Source of the DNA: JANMEX01 sp043776635
GTDB lineage: Bacteria; Pseudomonadota; Alphaproteobacteria; Rhizobiales; Rhizobiaceae
Direction of reading: 5' to 3'
NCBI GenBank assembly: GCA_043776635.1
Contig: JAYVRA010000084.1
Span: 1-54,241 of the forward strand
DNA: 54,241 nt
Made by a program: the position numbers and the translations under genes. Each line of letters opens with the position of its first letter. Positions within the stretch are counted from its first letter, which is position 1. Of the stretch, positions 9,187 through 18,263 are shown one piece after another. The notes below the pieces were generated by a model that made no database searches, was not told the DNA's origin, and saw only the letters and a program-made list of their open reading frames with translations.

Positions 9187-10414
9187 CCATTAGGCTTTCC
9201 AAGCCGTGGAAATGAAAGCTGTTTCTGTAGCTTGGATTATCGGCAAGCTTGAGACTTGGTATCCGTTGAAACAAAGTTTTCAGCGATGTTTGTAACTCCA
9301 GCCGTGCTAGTGGCGCGCCGACGCAAAAATGAATACCTGCGCCAAAAGAGACATTTTTTTGGTCAGGGCGTGTGGGGTTAAAGCTATCCGGTTGTTCAAA
9401 GGCCTTTGGATCGCGGTTGGCCATGCCCAGCAGCAGGCCGATACTGCCGCCTGCCTTAATCATGCCAGCGCCATCTAATTTCACATCTTCATTGGCGTAG
9501 CGGGTGAACATGTGAAGCGGGGCGTCGAAGCGCAGGCATTCTTCCACTGTTGCGGCTGTTTGTTCAGCCGTATTGAATAGTTCAAGAGGACTTTGGTGAT
9601 TTTCCAAAAGTGTTTTTACCGCATTGCCAGTCTGGTGAACAGTGGCCTCATGGCCGGCATTCAGCAGCAAAACGCAGGTAGAAATCAACTCATCGTCACT
9701 AAGTTTTTCACCGGTATCACGAACAGAAATCAGGGCTGACAAAAGATCATCAGTGCCCCGGCCACGATGCGTTTTGATGTGGTTTTTGAGAAACTCGCTA
9801 AACTCGAGCGATGCTTGGTTCGCCCGTTGCCCGCTTTCCATTGAGCGTGACGGCAGGTACATTTCGCACATGGCGTGTGACCAGTTCAAAAGACGATCCG
9901 CCTCTTGCGCTGGTACTCCCAGCAATTCGCAGATGATAACAACCGGAATTGACGTGGCAAAATGCGTTAGCAGATCAAACGGCTCGCTCGTTGGAAACTG
10001 ATCAATTAGGTCGTTTGCTATCGTTTCAATACGCGGCTTCAACCGCTCCACTGAGCGCGAAACAAAGGCGCGGTTGACTAATATTCGCAGTCTGGTGTGG
10101 GCCGGAGCCTCTCGCTCCAACAGCGATCCACTTTCCAGTCTGTCGAAATCACTCAAATGGTTCCTGCCTGCTACATTATTCAGCGGTGCGCCCCATTTAT
10201 TCTCGCGGCCAAAACGTTTGTCTCGAAGTAGATTGTTGACGTCTTGAAAATCACCGAAACACCAAATTTGATAATCTTCCCAATAGAATATCGGACTTTT
10301 TTGATGCAAAAATGCATATGTCTCGTAGGGATTTTGGTAAAAAGCCGGTGCGGTCGGGTCGAGTTTAAGACCACGGTTTTTGTTTTCAAAATTAATATCC
10401 ATAATTACCATCAT
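9173..10414 (-). CDS. Cytochrome P450
   Basis: A 413-residue soluble bacterial P450. The heme-thiolate motif FGAGIHFCVGAPLARLE holds the axial Cys, the I-helix is LLNAGHEATVHQ (oxygen-activating Glu-Ala-Thr), and the K-helix ECLRFDAP carries the expected Glu and Arg. No membrane anchor is seen. It needs a ferredoxin or similar electron donor, and none is encoded nearby. The N-terminus offers several Met codons (10414, 10411, 10402) without a clear ribosome binding site. The AGHEATVH form is common among rhizobial P450s; substrate is unknown. Confidence 0.9.
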   Translation of the reverse strand: MMVIMDINFENKNRGLKLDPTAPAFYQNPYETYAFLHQKSPIFYWEDYQIWCFGDFQDVNNLLRDKRFGRENKWGAPLNNVAGRNHLSDFDRLESGSLLEREAPAHTRLRILVNRAFVSRSVERLKPRIETIANDLIDQFPTSEPFDLLTHFATSIPVVIICELLGVPAQEADRLLNWSHAMCEMYLPSRSMESGQRANQASLEFSEFLKNHIKTHRGRGTDDLLSALISVRDTGEKLSDDELISTCVLLLNAGHEATVHQTGNAVKTLLENHQSPLELFNTAEQTAATVEECLRFDAPLHMFTRYANEDVKLDGAGMIKAGGSIGLLLGMANRDPKAFEQPDSFNPTRPDQKNVSFGAGIHFCVGAPLARLELQTSLKTLFQRIPSLKLADNPSYRNSFHFHGLESLMVTTG

Positions 10415-10510
10415 TCATCGCATTTGAAAAAAAAGGTCTGCCTATTAGGCACAGACTTGCGGCATGTGAACCGTTTGTCCAATAAAGCGGACTGCAAATT
10501 AGTATAAAAA

Positions 10511-12724
10511 CTATTGAATGAGATCAATATCGGTTTGCGTAACAGTATAATTTATTTGAAAACGAACCGTGTCACCGGGCTTTATTGTATCCCAAACGCC
10601 ATTGCTGCCAGAGGGATCGGTCGAGTCTAACAGCGGTGCAACATCACCAACTAGAGTCTCGGACATAGGTGTGCCGAGCGGCGTCCCGTTACCATTGAAG
10701 GCGATATCGATGACATTTATCGCCGATAGCGTAACATTTCCAACGTTTTTGACGTTGAAATAGTAGGTCACTACTTGTCCTTTGACCAAGCTTCCGGCGG
10801 CAGAAGCGGCATCAGTATATTTGACTAAAGTCAGATTTGAATTTTGCGTACAGAGCACGGCTTGTGAGTTTGAACCGTTGACAGCAACGCCGCCTGCAAT
10901 TCCCGTGACGCTTGCCATATTATCGATATCACCATCGCCGCCGCCATTCGTGTCAAAGTTGGCCTGTGTGGCAGTGTAGGTTGCCGTGCATGTTACGCTT
11001 GTTCCAACGGCAATTGATGCAATTGTGTTGTTCCCGCTCGATGGACAGATCACGCTCGTCAAACTGTCGGTAACCGTTAGCGTCGTTGCCGCAACGTTTC
11101 CGCTATTTGTGATTTGAATTGAGTAATTAATCACATCCCCCGCAAATGAGACGCTGCTCACATTGGCCGATTTGAGAACGGTTATGGACGCTATATCATT
11201 GTCGGTAATGATGAAACTTGGCGCGGTTCCTGTGACGCCGGTGTACGAACCGCCTGATGCCGTTATCGCGCCAGTTGAACAACTATGCGTTCCCTCGACC
11301 ACCAGATCATTGAACGCTGTAGTCGTAATGGTTTGCGCCACGTTCCAGTTGGCGGTGGTGAAAGTCAGGCTGGTTGGCGCAAATGTGCACTGGCCGGTGG
11401 CATCGGCGGCTATCGTTACTGTCACAGTTCCGGACGGTTGAAGCCCCAATTTTGCAGTGAAAGCCCCCGTCGCGCCGCCTTCGGTTGCTGTTCCGATTGT
11501 GGTTGCAATGACAATTGTGCCTGTATCATTGTCGGTAATGATGAAACTTGGCGCGGTTCCCGCCACGTTCACATATCCACCTCCATTTCCTATGATTGCG
11601 CCGGTAGTGCAGCCATGCGTACCCTCGACCACCAGATCATTGAGCGCCGTTGTCGTCACGGTTTGCGCCACGTTCCAGTTGGCGGTGGTGAAAATCAGGC
11701 TGGTTGGCGCAAAAGTGCACTGGCCGGTGGCATCAGATGCGATGGTCACAGTCACGTTGGCTGTAGGTAAGGTCGAGAGCTTTAACGAAAAGTTTCCCGT
11801 CGCTCCACCTTCGGTTGCAGTGTTCAGTGTATTGGTAGCTAGAACGCCCTGATCATTATCCAAAACGATAATCGACGGCGGAGTACCTGTAACTGTGGAA
11901 TAATTACTGGCCGAACCAATAATTGATGCCGGCGCGCATGTTGTCGCCGCTTCGGCAATAGTATCATTTACAGCGGTCGCTGTTACTGTTTGTGTTGTGG
12001 CATAATTTGCAGTGGTAAATGTCAGGCTGGTCGGCGAATAGGTGCATTGTCCGGTTGGATCCGGGTTAATCGTGACTGTGGTATTGGCAGACGGTTGCGT
12101 GGCTAAATTTACTGTGAATGCAGCGGTGTCCGCGCCTTCGGTTGTTGAATTATCGGTTACAACGACATTGATTGCGGCGGGAGTGAACGCATACTGCAAT
12201 AGAAACGTACCCGTCAGATTGGAGTAGCCATCAGCCTGAATCCGGTAAATTGTTCCGGAAGAAACTGCCAGTGTCACGCGACTGCCGTAGCCAGCATTTG
12301 TGGTAATGGCACATCCGGCAGTGTCATCGTTTGCAGCAATCTGGGTAAGTGAATTTACAGCCGGTGTCGATGTTGTGTCAGTGTAAGCGCCCAGAACAGT
12401 ATCGAAGCTTGTGCCAGCTGCACTACACGTCTGCACCACCAGTGTTCCAGCGCCCGGCGCTGTCCATGAATACCACATGCTATTAAGCGGCTGAAAACTG
12501 GCATTATTGTTTGGTGTTGGCTCACCAATTTCAGAATCTGCCCCAACATTACTACGTGAGATTGATCCACTGCCCGTTATAGTTTCTCCGGGAAATGTAT
12601 TGGTTGCAAAAGCAGGCATTATAAATGCTAGATTTATAGCTAGAAGTCCGGCGAAAAGCAAAAAATGAGCGGCGCTTTTCACATTTTTTTTAAAAGATTT
12701 GATTCTTGCAGGCTGCTTAACCAT
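10511..12724 (-). CDS. Secreted repeat protein with Calx-beta-like and DUF11 domains, C-terminally truncated
   Basis: A 737-residue exported protein. A lysine-rich start and hydrophobic segment end at PAFA (signal peptide). Then comes a domain with WYSWTAPGAGT (residues about 75-180, resembling pre-peptidase C-terminal domains), three roughly 110-residue repeats each ending in a TDND or LDND motif, and two DUF11-type domains (ITNSGNVAATTLTVTD; VKNVGNVTLSAINVID). The second DUF11 copy stops right after YTVTQTDIDLIQ, where relatives usually continue with another strand and often a sorting domain, so the tail seems lost. ATG 12724 is preferred over TTG 12772 because it gives a normal signal peptide. 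A surface or adhesion role is inferred only from the domains. Confidence 0.7.
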   Translation of the reverse strand: MVKQPARIKSFKKNVKSAAHFLLFAGLLAINLAFIMPAFATNTFPGETITGSGSISRSNVGADSEIGEPTPNNNASFQPLNSMWYSWTAPGAGTLVVQTCSAAGTSFDTVLGAYTDTTSTPAVNSLTQIAANDDTAGCAITTNAGYGSRVTLAVSSGTIYRIQADGYSNLTGTFLLQYAFTPAAINVVVTDNSTTEGADTAAFTVNLATQPSANTTVTINPDPTGQCTYSPTSLTFTTANYATTQTVTATAVNDTIAEAATTCAPASIIGSASNYSTVTGTPPSIIVLDNDQGVLATNTLNTATEGGATGNFSLKLSTLPTANVTVTIASDATGQCTFAPTSLIFTTANWNVAQTVTTTALNDLVVEGTHGCTTGAIIGNGGGYVNVAGTAPSFIITDNDTGTIVIATTIGTATEGGATGAFTAKLGLQPSGTVTVTIAADATGQCTFAPTSLTFTTANWNVAQTITTTAFNDLVVEGTHSCSTGAITASGGSYTGVTGTAPSFIITDNDIASITVLKSANVSSVSFAGDVINYSIQITNSGNVAATTLTVTDSLTSVICPSSGNNTIASIAVGTSVTCTATYTATQANFDTNGGGDGDIDNMASVTGIAGGVAVNGSNSQAVLCTQNSNLTLVKYTDAASAAGSLVKGQVVTYYFNVKNVGNVTLSAINVIDIAFNGNGTPLGTPMSETLVGDVAPLLDSTDPSGSNGVWDTIKPGDTVRFQINYTVTQTDIDLIQ
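11196..11852. repeat. Tandem ~330-base coding repeat, two close copies
   Basis: Copies begin at about 11196 and 11526 and share long near-identical stretches, for example around 11196-11228 versus 11526-11558. A third, more diverged unit runs from 11853 to about 12160. They encode the Calx-beta-like repeats; the near-identity of two copies suggests recent duplication or gene conversion. Confidence 0.8.
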
Positions 12725-13326
12725 ATCCAGTTGTAATACAATCTCTGTGATGGGGCAACTATCAACTTGCAAAAATAATTACCCCAATCACAGTGTCAGC
12801 TAAATAATCCATAGCCTTAATCTTGCCCAATTCAATTTGGACTGAAGTTTTTATCGGTAAATTTCCGTATGCGCACGTTCAATGCCGATTTATTTACATA
12901 GAAAAAATATGTATAATAAATCTCATTGTTAATCAACTAATTTTTGGTTTTGTAAACAAATAAACAAATATTTTGAACAAACTAAGGGTTTTAATCGCCT
13001 ATTCCAATAAAAGTTTTAGATATTTATTTTATTACTGTAAGTAAAGTCAACTTAAAATAGTATTCTTTACTTAATAATAAATTCTATGATAAATAATTAT
13101 CAATGATTCGCTGCGATTACGGATAACGGCCATGCGTGACGCGTTTATTTGCAATTTTTATTGGTTAGTTTTTTAAAGCAGACGGGACAGTTTTGCCCTC
13201 ACTTAACCATAGTGGTTCTCACCCCTTGAACAGACACGGGTGACGGCCCTATTTATCTGCTAACTTGATAAACATGATTCTTAAGTGATCAGACGCCTTT
13301 AATCGCCTTCCGTCCGGAGAAAATTG
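12725..13326. other. AT-rich divergent intergenic region
   Basis: Six hundred bases between the repeat-protein gene and clpP. No gene is supported. The left two thirds are very AT-rich with many runs of A and T; the right end carries the clpP promoter. Promoters for both divergent genes presumably lie here. Confidence 0.5.
13225..13252 (+). promoter_or_regulatory. Heat-shock (RpoH-type) promoter of clpP
   Basis: CTTGAA at 13225-13230, a 16-base spacer and CCCTAT at 13247-13252 (continuing TTA) match the alphaproteobacterial sigma-32 pattern. It lies about 75 bases before the clpP start, and clpP is a known heat-shock gene in this class. Confidence 0.65.
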
Positions 13327-13950
13327 ATGAGACATCCTATAGAAACTGCTATGAATCTTGTTCCTATGGTCGTGGAGCAAACGGCACGTGGTGAGCGCGC
13401 CTATGATATTTTTTCACGCCTTTTAAAAGAGCGTATTATCTTCATTACGGGCCCGATTGAAGATGGCATGGCAACTCTTGTGTGTGCTCAGCTTTTATTT
13501 CTTGAAGCGGAAAACCCCAAAAAAGAAATTAATCTTTACATTAATTCGCCGGGAGGTGTGGTGACTTCCGGTATGGCGATTTATGATACTATGCAATTTA
13601 TCCGCCCCGCCGTTTCAACGCTGTGCTTCGGGCAAGCTGCCTCGATGGGTTCGCTGCTTCTGGCTGCGGGTCACAAAGACATGCGCTTTGCGCTGCCCAA
13701 TGCGCGCGTGATGGTGCACCAGCCCTCTGGCGGCGCTCAAGGTCAAGCCACTGATATTTTGATTCAAGCGCGCGAAATAGAGAATATGAAGCGCCGCCTA
13801 AACGAGATTTACGTGCACCATACGGGGCGTACTTATGATGAAATCGAATCGGCTCTTGACCGCGATAATTTCATGACGGCACAAGCCGCGAAAGATTTTG
13901 GCTTGATTGATAAGGTTGTGGAATCACGCGACATACCAAGCGCCGCGTAA
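13327..13950 (+). CDS. clpP: ATP-dependent Clp protease proteolytic subunit
   Basis: A 207-residue serine peptidase that forms the double-ring chamber used with ClpX or ClpA. Catalytic residues line up with the family: Ser106 in GQAASMGS, His131 in VMVHQPSGG and Asp180 in ALDRD. ATG 13327 follows GGAG by seven bases; a TTG one codon earlier is less likely. clpX is next on the same strand after a 296-base gap, the usual clpP-clpX order. An RpoH-like promoter precedes it, so heat induction is likely. Confidence 0.97.
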   Translation: MRHPIETAMNLVPMVVEQTARGERAYDIFSRLLKERIIFITGPIEDGMATLVCAQLLFLEAENPKKEINLYINSPGGVVTSGMAIYDTMQFIRPAVSTLCFGQAASMGSLLLAAGHKDMRFALPNARVMVHQPSGGAQGQATDILIQAREIENMKRRLNEIYVHHTGRTYDEIESALDRDNFMTAQAAKDFGLIDKVVESRDIPSAA

Positions 13951-14246
13951 GTTTTCTAAATTAGTCGGCACACAATGGCTCCGGCGCGGCCATTGGTGGC
14001 AAATAATTACCTAAAATTGATGACTCAAGACAATTTTTACCGTCTTTTTAAGTTTGTTAAGTAGATTTTGAGTGTCATCGTACTATTTTAAGGCTTCATG
14101 TTGATTTTGTCGTCAGAAATATCGGGTGATAACCAAAGTGGCGCATTACCGGCCTAAATCTTGTGTGAAGCGGGCAGGGGCGGTATAAGCCTTTAATACC
14201 GGAACCAGCGAAGCGGCATTTTAGTCCGCGCTGAAAGGGAGAACGG

Positions 14247-15518
14247 ATGAGTAAAGTCAACGGCGGCGGCGATTCTAAAAATACGCTTTACTGCTCTTTT
14301 TGTGGTAAAAGCCAACATGAAGTCCGCAAGCTGATTGCAGGCCCTACAGTTTTCATCTGTGATGAATGCGTTGAACTTTGTATGGATATCATACGCGAGG
14401 AAAACAAAACCTCACTTGTGAAGTCCCGCGAAGGCGTGCCAACGCCGCAGGAAATTATCAAGGTTTTGGATGATTATGTGATCGGCCAACGTCACGCAAA
14501 AAAAGTGCTCTCAGTCGCTGTTCATAATCACTATAAGCGTCTTGCACATGCCAAAAAGAACGATGATGTAGAGTTGGCAAAGTCCAATATTTTGTTGATC
14601 GGCCCTACTGGTTGCGGAAAAACATTGCTAGCTCAAACGCTGGCGCGCATTATTGATGTGCCTTTCACAATGTCTGATGCAACGACTTTAACCGAGGCCG
14701 GTTACGTTGGCGAAGATGTTGAAAACATCATTTTGAAATTGTTGCAGGCAGCCGACTATAATGTTGAGCGTGCACAGCGTGGCATCGTCTATATAGATGA
14801 AATCGACAAGATTTCCCGAAAGTCGGACAACCCATCCATCACCCGCGACGTTTCGGGCGAGGGTGTTCAGCAGGCGTTGCTGAAGATCATGGAAGGCACA
14901 GTCGCTTCCGTTCCCCCGCAAGGTGGCCGCAAGCATCCGCAGCAGGAGTTTTTACAAGTCGATACATCAAACATCTTGTTTATATGCGGCGGCGCGTTTG
15001 CCGGCCTTGATAAGATTATTTCTGAGCGTGGTCGCAAGACATCAATTGGTTTTGCTGCCAACGTGGCTTCGCCGGAAGACCGCAAAACCGGTGAGCTATT
15101 CCGCATGGTTGAGCCAGAGGATCTGCTGCGCTTCGGTTTGATTCCGGAATTTGTCGGTCGTCTGCCGATTTTGGCTACGCTTGAGGATTTGGACGAGCCT
15201 GCTCTCATTACGATTTTGATCGAACCTAAGAACGCGCTTGTAAAACAATATCAGCGGCTGTTCGAAATGGAAAATGTCGACTTGACGTTCCACGAAGGTG
15301 CGCTGTCTGCGATAGCAAAACGTGCGATTGAGCGCAAAACCGGAGCGCGTGGATTGCGGTCAATCATGGAAAATATCCTGTTGGATACTATGTTTGATTT
15401 GCCGACGCTTGAAGGTGTTTCCGAGGTCGTTATTTCTGATGAAGTGGTCAATGGTAATGCCCGCCCTCTGTATATTTATACAGATCGGAAAGACGAAAAG
15501 ACATCAGTTAGTGCGTGA
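14247..15518 (+). CDS. clpX: ATP-dependent Clp protease ATP-binding subunit ClpX
   Basis: A 423-residue AAA+ unfoldase that feeds tagged or specific substrates into ClpP. The N-terminal zinc domain has CSFCGK and CDECVELC (residues about 15-45), Walker A is GPTGCGKT, Walker B is VYIDEIDK, and the pore loop GYVGEDVE and sensor stretch GLIPEFVGRLP are intact. GGGAGAA precedes the ATG. In this class ClpXP also degrades the cell-cycle regulator CtrA; the cell-cycle genes divK and pleD lie only 3 kb away, though in separate units. Length is normal. Confidence 0.97.
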   Translation: MSKVNGGGDSKNTLYCSFCGKSQHEVRKLIAGPTVFICDECVELCMDIIREENKTSLVKSREGVPTPQEIIKVLDDYVIGQRHAKKVLSVAVHNHYKRLAHAKKNDDVELAKSNILLIGPTGCGKTLLAQTLARIIDVPFTMSDATTLTEAGYVGEDVENIILKLLQAADYNVERAQRGIVYIDEIDKISRKSDNPSITRDVSGEGVQQALLKIMEGTVASVPPQGGRKHPQQEFLQVDTSNILFICGGAFAGLDKIISERGRKTSIGFAANVASPEDRKTGELFRMVEPEDLLRFGLIPEFVGRLPILATLEDLDEPALITILIEPKNALVKQYQRLFEMENVDLTFHEGALSAIAKRAIERKTGARGLRSIMENILLDTMFDLPTLEGVSEVVISDEVVNGNARPLYIYTDRKDEKTSVSA

Positions 15519-15584
15519 GTAAAACGCGTTAACACATTGCAAAGTAAACAGAGCGCTGTGGTATAGCCCTGGCGTTTTGCTTTG

Positions 15585-15833
15585 TTAATGCTTGCGTGCT
15601 TGAACCATGTAGGCGTTAATCACGGTGTCGCCCAAAGCACGCGCAGCCTCCAGCCGGTGTAATCCCTCCAGGAGAATGTGGCGTTTGCCGTCAAAGCGCA
15701 CTTGGATTGGCAATTTGTGACCGTTTTCAAGCATGTCGTCAATTAGAGATTGCAGCTTTGCAGCGTCAAGCGTTTTGCGCCTTTCCGTGGGAATGTAGAT
15801 CGTTTCAATTGTGACAGCTTTAATGGCGAGCAT
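15585..15833 (-). CDS. Stand-alone ParB/sulfiredoxin-fold mini-protein
   Basis: An 82-residue protein that is almost only a ParB-like nuclease fold: IPTERRKTLD, LIDDMLENGHKLPIQV, GKRHILLEGLHRLEAARALG. The last stretch matches the ExGxHRxxAA box of ParB-like and sulfiredoxin-like domains. No DNA-binding helix-turn-helix or dimerisation part follows, so it is not a chromosome-partition ParB. A longer frame reaches 15908, but ATG 15833 has AGAGAG just before it and begins where the fold begins. It converges on clpX. Function unknown; binding of a nucleotide or a small regulatory role is possible. Confidence 0.65.
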   Translation of the reverse strand: MLAIKAVTIETIYIPTERRKTLDAAKLQSLIDDMLENGHKLPIQVRFDGKRHILLEGLHRLEAARALGDTVINAYMVQARKH

Positions 15834-16012
15834 GAGATTCTCTCTGTTGTATTTCACAATAGCAGAGAATTCCTGCGGCGAAAGCTCCGCGTGATTGTCA
15901 CATTGCAATCACAAATGCGTGGGTCACAGCCTCGTGAGTTGGTTGTTATCGATGGGTTTGGCAAGACAAAAACGTGGTAATTTCGCCGCGCAAAATTTCT
16001 TGGAGAACTCCC

Positions 16013-16291
16013 ATGTTGAAATCCCTTATTCTTGCCGCTTCCCTCACTTTCGCTTTTGCCGGTGCCTCATTGGCTGATGATATGAAGGCCGCCGAGCCAA
16101 TGAAATGCGATGATGCCTCCATGATGAAAGTTGAAAAAGACGTTATGGCGATGGACGCCGCCATGAAGGATCATATGAAAATGGGCATGGACGAATTGGC
16201 AATGGCCAAGGATTCCATGAAGGCGAAGAAAGACGATGATTGCGCGATGCACCTTGGCAAGGCTGCGATGGAATCCATGTCAAAGATGTAA
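16013..16291 (+). CDS. Small exported Met-rich protein
   Basis: A 92-residue protein with a clear signal peptide (residues 1-22, ending SLA before DD). The mature part of about 70 residues has around 16 methionines, many acidic and lysine residues, two Cys and two His, for example KMGMDELAMAK and DDDCAMHLGKAAMESM. It is predicted helical and periplasmic. TTGGAGAA precedes ATG 16013, and a strong terminator follows, so it is probably a single-gene unit. Methionine-rich periplasmic peptides often bind copper(I) or silver; that is an inference here. I do not recognise a named family. Confidence 0.75.
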   Translation: MLKSLILAASLTFAFAGASLADDMKAAEPMKCDDASMMKVEKDVMAMDAAMKDHMKMGMDELAMAKDSMKAKKDDDCAMHLGKAAMESMSKM

Positions 16292-16311
16292 CATTTTATG
16301 ATAGTTTCAGG

Positions 16312-16339
16312 CTCCCGCGTTACCGCGCGGGAGTTTTTT
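16312..16339 (+). terminator. Intrinsic terminator after the Met-rich gene
   Basis: A perfect eight-pair stem CTCCCGCG/CGCGGGAG (loop TTACCG) followed by six T. It overlaps the last codons of the convergent DUF1003 gene. Confidence 0.9.
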
Positions 16340-16889
16340 CTTTGTGTTTTACTGCCGTTAATTTTCGCAATATCACCAGCTGCTCCTCTTGCTGCTCCAT
16401 AAGTTTGAACAGCTTTTCTTGGCGCAAGTCATCCATTTTTTCATGCAGTGCAAGAATTTCGAGTTCCGCCTTCAAATTAATTTCATAATCATGAGCCGCC
16501 GCGAGCCGGTCTTTTTCAGACTGTCGGTTTTGCGACATCATAATGATTGGCGCTTGCAGCGCGGCGACCATTGATAAAATCAGATTGAGGAAAATGAACG
16601 GGTAAGCGTCGAAGGCGCGGCCGGAAAAATTCAGCACCACGTTGGCAGCAACCCAAGCCACGAGAATGGTCACAAAAATGATGATAAAGGTCCAAGACCC
16701 GCCGAACGCCGCGACCTTGTCTGCCACGCGTTCTCCAAATGTCATTTTAGTTTTGTCTGGCTCGGCCAAATTATGACTGATGCGCGAGCGTGAGGCTATT
16801 TTGTCCAGCACGCGGCGCTCACTAGTTGACAAGTCCGATGGCTTCATTTGCATTAAGCGCTTTGATAATTCCTGAATTTGGTCAGCCAT
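16320..16889 (-). CDS. DUF1003 inner-membrane protein
   Basis: A 189-residue protein of the DUF1003 family. FGGSWTFIIIFVTILVAWV and YPFIFLNLILSMVAALQAPI are its two membrane segments (about residues 63-82 and 95-115), followed by the family hallmark IMMSQNRQSEKDR. The C-terminal part is a charged coiled-coil-like helix (LHEKMDDLRQEKLFKLMEQQ). AAGGAGA precedes the ATG. The function of the family is not known. Its 3' end lies within the terminator of the convergent Met-rich gene. Confidence 0.85.
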   Translation of the reverse strand: MADQIQELSKRLMQMKPSDLSTSERRVLDKIASRSRISHNLAEPDKTKMTFGERVADKVAAFGGSWTFIIIFVTILVAWVAANVVLNFSGRAFDAYPFIFLNLILSMVAALQAPIIMMSQNRQSEKDRLAAAHDYEINLKAELEILALHEKMDDLRQEKLFKLMEQQEEQLVILRKLTAVKHKEKTPAR

Positions 16890-16915
16890 ATTTTCTCCTT
16901 GAATCTGCAGAGCAC

Positions 16916-18205
16916 TTAGCGCTTATTTTTGCCGAAAGTCTCACCCAATTCCACTGAATGATTGCCAAACTTGGCGCGGAGCGTGTCCATCGCAGTTTCG
17001 GCTTTAGCGCGTTTGGTGGCCAGCGGGTCCACCAAGTCTTGCGGGTCAGCAAGTTTCGGGTCCATGAATTCTGAAACACCAATGCCGATCAGCCGGAATT
17101 TTGTGCCGTCAATTTCGCGGTCCAGCAAGTTGAGGCCCGTGCGGAAAATCCGGTCTGCAAGCTGAGTCGGGTCACTAAGGGATTTGTTGCGTGTGCGGGA
17201 TTTGAAGTCTAGGGTTTTCAGTTTCAGCACAATGGTTTTGCCTGCGATTTCCGCCTTCTTCAAGCGGCGTGCCACTTTTTCTGATAGCTCACGCAAGATG
17301 GGGCGCAAGTCGGAAATATCGGACAAGTCCGTGAAGAAGGTAGTCTCGGCTGAAATACTTTTCATATTCGATGTCGGGTCAACGGGCCGGTTATCCAATC
17401 CCCGCGACAGGCGGAAAAGGCGTTGCCCCATCACGCCGTAGCGCTTCATCAAAACGTCTTCTTCCATGGTTTGCAATTGGCCAATCATTGTGATGCCGTC
17501 CTTGGAAAGGGTTTCTTCAAACGCTCTGCCAACGCCCCAGATTTTTGAAACCGGCAAAGCACTCAAGAAGGGTAAGACTTCGGCCTTGCCAATAATTGAA
17601 AACCCGCGTGGCTTTTCCATATCTGAAGCGATTTTGGCGAGGAACTTGCAATAGGAAAGGCCGACGGAAACTGAAATGCCGATCTCATTGTGCACCCGTT
17701 TGGCAAACCGCGCCAATGTAAGAGCAGGCGGCAGACGGTGGAGTTTTTCGGTGCCGGAAAGATCCAGAAATGCCTCGTCTATCGAAACCGGCTCCACCAG
17801 TGGCGTCATTTCCAGCATCATTTGGCGCACTTCGCGGCCAACGCGGGCATATTTTACCATGTCGGGTTTGACTACAAGCGCCTGCGGGCAGGCTTCCAGC
17901 GCTTTGTACATCGGCATCGCAGAGCGTACGCCATAAACCCGCGCCACATAGCAAGCGGTGGAAACTACGCCGCGCTTGCCGCCTCCGATTATCACAGGCA
18001 AGTTTGCCAGCGCAGGATTGTTCCGCTTTTCAACCGAAGCGTAGAACGCATCGCAGTCAATATGGGCGATAGACAAGTCAAACAGCTCGTCATGAAGGGC
18101 AAGGCGCGGCGAGCCACAGGTGGTGCAACGCGTGGCGGCGCGATTTTGCACGGCCAGACAATCGCGACAAAAGCCAAATTGCTGCGTCTTGACAACATCC
18201 ATCAT
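16916..18205 (-). CDS. dinB: DNA polymerase IV (Y family), with N-terminal zinc ribbon
   Basis: A 429-residue translesion polymerase. The catalytic core is complete: DIDCDAFYASVE at about residues 51-62 (first metal Asp), VEPVSIDEAFLDLSG (second Asp-Glu pair) and the helix-hairpin-helix stretch VSKIWGVGRAFEETL. The C-terminal little-finger domain is present. An extra N-terminal segment, CRDCLAVQ and CTTCGSPRL, has the spacing of a zinc ribbon, as in some rhizobial DinB proteins but not in E. coli. I see no LexA box upstream and no clear ribosome binding site. It lies just downstream of the DUF3572 gene on the same strand. Confidence 0.93.
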   Translation of the reverse strand: MMDVVKTQQFGFCRDCLAVQNRAATRCTTCGSPRLALHDELFDLSIAHIDCDAFYASVEKRNNPALANLPVIIGGGKRGVVSTACYVARVYGVRSAMPMYKALEACPQALVVKPDMVKYARVGREVRQMMLEMTPLVEPVSIDEAFLDLSGTEKLHRLPPALTLARFAKRVHNEIGISVSVGLSYCKFLAKIASDMEKPRGFSIIGKAEVLPFLSALPVSKIWGVGRAFEETLSKDGITMIGQLQTMEEDVLMKRYGVMGQRLFRLSRGLDNRPVDPTSNMKSISAETTFFTDLSDISDLRPILRELSEKVARRLKKAEIAGKTIVLKLKTLDFKSRTRNKSLSDPTQLADRIFRTGLNLLDREIDGTKFRLIGIGVSEFMDPKLADPQDLVDPLATKRAKAETAMDTLRAKFGNHSVELGETFGKNKR

Positions 18206-18263
18206 GTCAAGAACAATATAGGAACATCGATAAGGAGTCTAACACGCTGTCCAAGGACGCAGC

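Noticed and set aside
11196..12160. Possible CRISPR-like or satellite repeat
   Set aside because: The 330-base units are in frame and encode protein domains; no short repeats with spacers.
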